8,931 nucleotides of DNA, taken from NCBI GenBank assembly GCA_964387935.1, contig CAYLZN010000246.1:1-8931 (forward strand), read 5' to 3'. The stretch comes from CAYLZN01 sp964387935 (GTDB lineage Bacteria > Acidobacteriota > Vicinamibacteria > Vicinamibacterales > JAFNAJ01). Below are positions 5,047 through 8,931 of this stretch, piece by piece (the first letter of the stretch is position 1; every line of letters starts with the position of its first letter). The translations under genes were made by a program, and so were the position numbers. Below the pieces are notes generated by a model, which was not told the origin of the DNA, made no database searches, and was given only the letters and a program-made list of their open reading frames with translations.

Positions 5047-6353
5047 AGCGAGCATTCGTCACAGCCGTGCTGATCGCGGCCGCCTGCGGCCCGCTGGTGG
5101 CGCAGCCGGCGCCCGCGCCGGCGCCCGCCCGGCCCGGGTCCGCCGTGCGACCGCCGGTGCCACGAAGTGCTGCCGCCATCCGCCTCGCTCCGGATCGTCT
5201 TGCGAGGCTCGACCGCCTGCTGCAGCAGTACGTGGACGAGAACCGCCTGGGTGGCGCCGTGGCCCTCGTCCTCCGCGACGGTCGCCCGGCCTACGAACGC
5301 GCGGTGGGCTGGCGCGACAAGGAGGCCGGTCGGTCGATGACGCCCGACACGATCTTCCGCATCGCGTCGCAGTCCAAGGCCATCACGAGCGTCGCCGCGC
5401 TCATGCTGATGGAGGAAGGACGGCTCGGTCTTGGCGACCCGGTGAGCCGCTTCATTCCGCCGTTCGCGAAGACCACCGTCGCCGTCCGCAACGGCCAGAC
5501 GGTGGAGACAGTCCCCGCCAGGCGGGCCATCACCATCAGGGACCTGCTGACGCACACCGCTGGCATCTCGTACGGCACCGGCGCCGACGTGGCCCCACTG
5601 TACGAGGCGAAGGGCCTCGGCCCGGCGGCCGGCAGCGGCTGGTACACCGCAGACAAGGACGAGCCCATCTGCGACACGATGGAACGGCTCGCGACGCTGC
5701 CGTTCGTCGCACAGCCGGGCGAAGCCTGGGTGTACGGCTACAACACGGACGTCCTCGGCTGCGTGGTCGAGCGCGCGTCGGGGATACCCCTGGACCAGTT
5801 CATTCGTACCCGCATCACCGAGCCGCTCGGCATGAAGGACACGCAGTTCTTCCTTGCGCCCGCGCAGCGTGAGCGGCTGGCTGTCGTTTACGCGAGCGGG
5901 AGGGACGGCACGATCGTGCGTGCGCCCGAAGGCGGAAGGGGACAGGGCTCCTACGTGGACGGCCCGCGGAAGAGCTTCGCCGGCGGAGCGGGCTTGCTCT
6001 CAACAGCCCGCGACTACGCGCGGTTTCTCGAGATGATCCGTCTCGGCGGTGCCCTGGACGGCGTGCGCCTGCTGTCGCCCCGCTCCGTCGCGCTCATGAC
6101 GACCAACCAGGTCGAGACGCTGCACTCGACCACGGGCCTCGGGTTCGGGCTCGGGTTCGCGACGACGGATCGATTCGGGGCGAACGGGCTCGACTCGGTC
6201 GGCGCCTTCGGCTGGGGCGGGGCCTACGGGTCGGTCTATCGCGTCGACCCCGAGTCCCGGCTGGTGCTCGTGCTCATGATCCAGTTGATGCCCGACGCGA
6301 CCGACGTCCGGACGCGCTTCCCGACGCTCGTGTACCAGGCGCTGGTGCCGTAG
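5043..6353 (+). CDS. Exported class C beta-lactamase-like serine hydrolase
   Basis: The protein has 436 residues with a signal peptide (MKR, hydrophobic 5-19, cleavage likely after LVA at residue 20) and a Pro-Ala-rich linker (22-40). The rest is a PF00144-type domain. The nucleophile motif is S109-Q-S-K112 in RIASQSKAIT. LLTHTAGISYG (168-178) is typical of the family. The second motif appears as Y231-G-Y-N in PGEAWVYGYNTDVLG, so the usual Tyr-x-Asn has Tyr in place of Asn. The third motif region is FGWGGAYGS (389-397), the counterpart of Lys/His-Thr-Gly. These features fit periplasmic esterases or peptidases related to EstB and DD-peptidases rather than a clinically relevant beta-lactamase. 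The start codon overlaps the stop of the upstream DUF885 remnant. The stop is only 3 bp from the stop of the convergent BNR-repeat gene, so there is no room for a terminator between them. Confidence 0.9.
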   Translation: MKRAFVTAVLIAAACGPLVAQPAPAPAPARPGSAVRPPVPRSAAAIRLAPDRLARLDRLLQQYVDENRLGGAVALVLRDGRPAYERAVGWRDKEAGRSMTPDTIFRIASQSKAITSVAALMLMEEGRLGLGDPVSRFIPPFAKTTVAVRNGQTVETVPARRAITIRDLLTHTAGISYGTGADVAPLYEAKGLGPAAGSGWYTADKDEPICDTMERLATLPFVAQPGEAWVYGYNTDVLGCVVERASGIPLDQFIRTRITEPLGMKDTQFFLAPAQRERLAVVYASGRDGTIVRAPEGGRGQGSYVDGPRKSFAGGAGLLSTARDYARFLEMIRLGGALDGVRLLSPRSVALMTTNQVETLHSTTGLGFGLGFATTDRFGANGLDSVGAFGWGGAYGSVYRVDPESRLVLVLMIQLMPDATDVRTRFPTLVYQALVP

Positions 6354-6356
6354 GCG

Positions 6357-8931
6357 TCACTCCACCGGCTCCAGCCGCATCTGCCGCAGCATCCGGTTCA
6401 GCGTCGGGAGATCGGCCGAGAGCATCTGCTGGAGCCGGTCGGTGTGCGCCTTCAGTTCCTGCGTCAAGTCCTCGAAGATCGACGGCACGCTGCTCGGAGG
6501 CAGGCCATCACCCGTCTGCACGACGCGCAGCAGCGAGGCCAGGCGGTTGTTCGTCCTGATCGGGAAGTTGAGCGGGTCCTGGTTGCTGCGATTCCGCACC
6601 TGGTAGATCTCGCCCTCGACCGCGCTCAGGTTGCGCACGAGCCGATCCGCCACCGCCTTCAGGTCGCCGTCCGGTGCCTTTTCGAGGCGGTCCGCGATGT
6701 CCTTCTTCAGGCTCCGGATCCGGATGACTGCCCGGTTGGCCTCATTGACCTTGTCCCGGATGCGCGAGGCCAGCTCGAACTGCGCGGCCAGCTCGGCGTC
6801 GCTGATCGGGCGCAGCGGGTGTTTCACGACGGTCAGCGGCTGCGTCTGGCTCCGACCGTCCACGGTCAGCCGCACGTGGTAGGCACCGGGCAGCACCGTC
6901 GGTCCGTTCTGGGTCGCGCCCCACAGGATCATGCCGTCGAAGTACTCGACGGGCTGCGACGCCAGGTCCCATGTGAAGCGGTTGATCCCGACGGCCATCG
7001 GCGTGGTCGTGGCGGGCCGCCGCGGGCCCTCTTCGGCCGGTGCGTCCCCGCTCGCCGGGTCCTTCGGCGCCACGCCCTCGAGCGTCCGGACCACGGCGCC
7101 CTTGCCGTCCAGGATGTCGAGCGTCAACGTCCGTGGCGCGGTCTTCAGCCAGTAGTCGATCGCGACGCCTCCGGCTCCGCGCGTCGCGTCATGGGGCCGG
7201 AACAGGTGGGCATCGGTCTCGCCGGTCTGGCCGTACTGCCGCAGCGTGGACAGGTTGTCGAGCACGTAGAATCCCCGCCCGTGCGTGCCGATGGCGAGCG
7301 CGTTCGGTGCCACCCACAGGTCGGTCACCGGCGTATCGGGCAGGTTCGGCCCGAACGCCATCCACTGCTCCCCGTCGTCGAACGAGACGTAGACGCCATG
7401 CTGCGTGCCGGCGTACAGCAGGCCCTTGCGCGTCGGGTCCTCGCGCACGGTGTGCACGTAGTCGCCCCTGGCGATGCCGGTGACGATGCGGGTCCAGGAG
7501 CGGCCGAAATCGCGGGTGCGATAGAGGCAGGGTGCCGTGTCGCCGAGCAGCATCTTCTTCACGGCCATGTAGACCGTGCCCGCGTCGTGCGCGGATGCAT
7601 CGAGCTGGCTCACGCGGCCCAGGTCCGGCATGTCCTCCGGCGTGACGTTCGTCCACGTCGTTCCGCCGTCGCGCGTGACGTGCACGAGCCCATCGTCGGA
7701 CCCGGCCCAGATCACGTTGACGTCCGTCTTGCCGGGCGCCAGCGAGAAGACCGTGGCGTAGATCTCCGGGCTGTTCATGTCGTGCGTGATCGGGCCGCCC
7801 GACTCCTGCAGGGTCTTCGGGTCGTGCCGGGTCAGGTCGCCGCTGATCGGCGTCCACGTCTGGCCGCGATCCGTGGTCTTCCACACGCGCTGCGACGAGG
7901 TGTAGAGGATGGAGGGATCGACCGGCGAGAAGACGATCGGGTAGGTCCACTGCCAGCGTTCCTTGACGACGCTGGCGGGCTCGCCGGAGAAGAAGCGGGG
8001 ATACGCGCCCACCTCCTTGAGCTCGCCGGTGCGCCGGTTGTAGCGGGTCAGGAACGCCCCGTTGTTCGTGCCGGCGAAGAAGACGTCCGTGTCGCGCGGG
8101 TCTGGCGCGATGTAGCCGGGCTCGCCGCCGCCCACGATGTACGGCGCGTCGACCGAGCGCCCGAAGCCGCCGCCGACCACGCCGCGACCGCCTTCTCCGG
8201 TGGCGCTCGACACGCACATGGTCGTGTTGTCCTGCTGCGAGCCGCACACGTGGAAGGGCAGGTGGTTCGTGGTGATCACGTGGTAGAACTGCGCCGTCGG
8301 GAATTCCTGACGCGACCAGCTGCGTTGCCGCGAGGAGACGTTGAAGGTCACCGCACCGCCTCCGTCGTTGGCGATCACGACGTGCTCCGGATCGTCCGGA
8401 TCGATCCACAAGTCGTGATGGTCCCCGTGCGTGCCGGCTCCGATCGACCGGAGCGTCTTGCCGCCGTCGGTGGATCGGAACGCGCTCGTGTTGAGCGCGT
8501 ACACCGTCTCCCTGTCGCGGGGGTCGGCGTACACGTGCGTGTAGTAGAACGCCCGCTGCCGGATGCTGCGCGCGTCGTTCACGAGCGTCCAGGTGGCCCC
8601 TGCGTCGTCGGAGCTGAAGAGGCCGCCGCGCTCATGCTCGATCAGGGCGTACACGCGATTCGAGTCGGCCCCGGAGATGGAGATGCTGATCTTGCCGACC
8701 ACCCCCGACGGCAGCCCCTTCGCGCGGGTGATCTCGGTCCACGTCTCGCCGCCGTCCACCGACTTGAAGAAGCCGCTCCCGGGACCGCCGCTCGACATCT
8801 GGTACTCGACGCGGTAGGCCTCCCAGAGGGCCGCGAAGACGACCTGGGGATTCCGCCGGTCGATCGCCACGTCCACGGCGCCCGTCCTGTTGTCGCGGAA
8901 CAGGACCTTCTTCCAGGTGGTGCCCCCGTCG
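6357..8931 (-). CDS. Large BNR/Asp-box (sortilin/VPS10-like) beta-propeller protein, 5'-partial
   Basis: The minus frame is open from TGA at 6359-6357 to the right window edge. The GTG at 8876 is internal, because 18 further residues upstream (DGGTTWKKVLFRDNRTGA) already form an Asp-box repeat. About 857 residues are visible, and I expect perhaps 150-250 more including a signal peptide. Asp boxes of the S/T-x-D-x-G-x-T-W type recur, counting from the GTG at 8876, near residues 39-46, 89-96, 135-141, 334-341, 401-408, 454-461 and 498-505, implying one or two seven- to ten-bladed propellers. A CGSQQDN segment near 211 and CVSS near 221 are typical of this group. Residues about 560-690 look beta-rich, including a VLPGAYHVRLTVDG segment, and about 690-835 are helical. 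Such proteins are usually secreted and often annotated as glycosyl hydrolases, but no catalytic residue is evident here. The ligand is unknown. Confidence 0.88.
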   Translation of the reverse strand, partial: DGGTTWKKVLFRDNRTGAVDVAIDRRNPQVVFAALWEAYRVEYQMSSGGPGSGFFKSVDGGETWTEITRAKGLPSGVVGKISISISGADSNRVYALIEHERGGLFSSDDAGATWTLVNDARSIRQRAFYYTHVYADPRDRETVYALNTSAFRSTDGGKTLRSIGAGTHGDHHDLWIDPDDPEHVVIANDGGGAVTFNVSSRQRSWSRQEFPTAQFYHVITTNHLPFHVCGSQQDNTTMCVSSATGEGGRGVVGGGFGRSVDAPYIVGGGEPGYIAPDPRDTDVFFAGTNNGAFLTRYNRRTGELKEVGAYPRFFSGEPASVVKERWQWTYPIVFSPVDPSILYTSSQRVWKTTDRGQTWTPISGDLTRHDPKTLQESGGPITHDMNSPEIYATVFSLAPGKTDVNVIWAGSDDGLVHVTRDGGTTWTNVTPEDMPDLGRVSQLDASAHDAGTVYMAVKKMLLGDTAPCLYRTRDFGRSWTRIVTGIARGDYVHTVREDPTRKGLLYAGTQHGVYVSFDDGEQWMAFGPNLPDTPVTDLWVAPNALAIGTHGRGFYVLDNLSTLRQYGQTGETDAHLFRPHDATRGAGGVAIDYWLKTAPRTLTLDILDGKGAVVRTLEGVAPKDPASGDAPAEEGPRRPATTTPMAVGINRFTWDLASQPVEYFDGMILWGATQNGPTVLPGAYHVRLTVDGRSQTQPLTVVKHPLRPISDAELAAQFELASRIRDKVNEANRAVIRIRSLKKDIADRLEKAPDGDLKAVADRLVRNLSAVEGEIYQVRNRSNQDPLNFPIRTNNRLASLLRVVQTGDGLPPSSVPSIFEDLTQELKAHTDRLQQMLSADLPTLNRMLRQMRLEPVE

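Noticed and set aside
5105..5133. Pro-Ala repeat DNA in the beta-lactamase-like gene as a regulatory repeat
   Set aside because: It encodes an ordinary post-signal-peptide linker (PAPAPAPARP) and needs no other explanation.
7189..8409. 406-codon minus-strand frame inside the BNR-repeat gene
   Set aside because: It is the out-of-phase shadow of a gene with clear repeated Asp boxes.
1..8931. Defence system, CRISPR array, tRNA, rRNA or transposase gene
   Set aside because: I found no direct-repeat array with spacers, no RNA gene and no nuclease, integrase or transposase motif in the supported frames.

Overview
This is a GC-rich window with dense, mostly leader-less gene packing. No 16S rRNA or other marker gene is present, so the taxonomy is a guess from gene content. 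The mix of exported serine hydrolases, a DUF885-type protein, a large BNR/sortilin-like repeat protein and a fused ferredoxin-NrfD protein resembles soil Acidobacteriota, perhaps Vicinamibacteria.

Layout from left to right. (1) The 3' part of a mycothiol-dependent maleylpyruvate isomerase-like (DinB-fold) gene on +, ending at 605. (2) A 70-bp convergent gap filled by nine 7-nt tandem units. (3) A fused 4Fe-4S/NrfD redox membrane protein on - (676-2229). (4) A perfect palindrome with 37-bp arms and a 10-nt loop (2224-2307), AT-rich compared with its surroundings, in the divergent gap. It supplies the start codon and the upstream in-frame stop of the genes on both sides. (5) A + cluster: ICMT/PEMT-like membrane methyltransferase (2302-2793), exported fumarylacetoacetase-family protein (2830-3669), and class I SAM methyltransferase (3666-4277, ATGA overlap). 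(6) A second + pair: truncated DUF885-family exported protein (4393-5046) overlapping by ATGA an exported class C beta-lactamase-like serine hydrolase (5043-6353). (7) A convergent BNR/Asp-box repeat protein on - that runs off the right edge (6357 to beyond 8931).

The genes do not form one obvious pathway. NrfCD is a quinone-linked electron-transfer module with no catalytic partner in view. The + cluster looks co-transcribed with unknown substrates, and the right half is a set of secreted hydrolase-type or beta-propeller proteins. I see no defence system, CRISPR array, tRNA, rRNA or transposase gene. The most distinctive signals are in the non-coding DNA: the palindrome that provides start codons and promoter-like boxes to two divergent genes, and the 7-nt repeat tract at the other end of nrfCD. 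Next in interest are the signal peptide on an FAH-family enzyme and the loss of about two thirds of the DUF885 protein.
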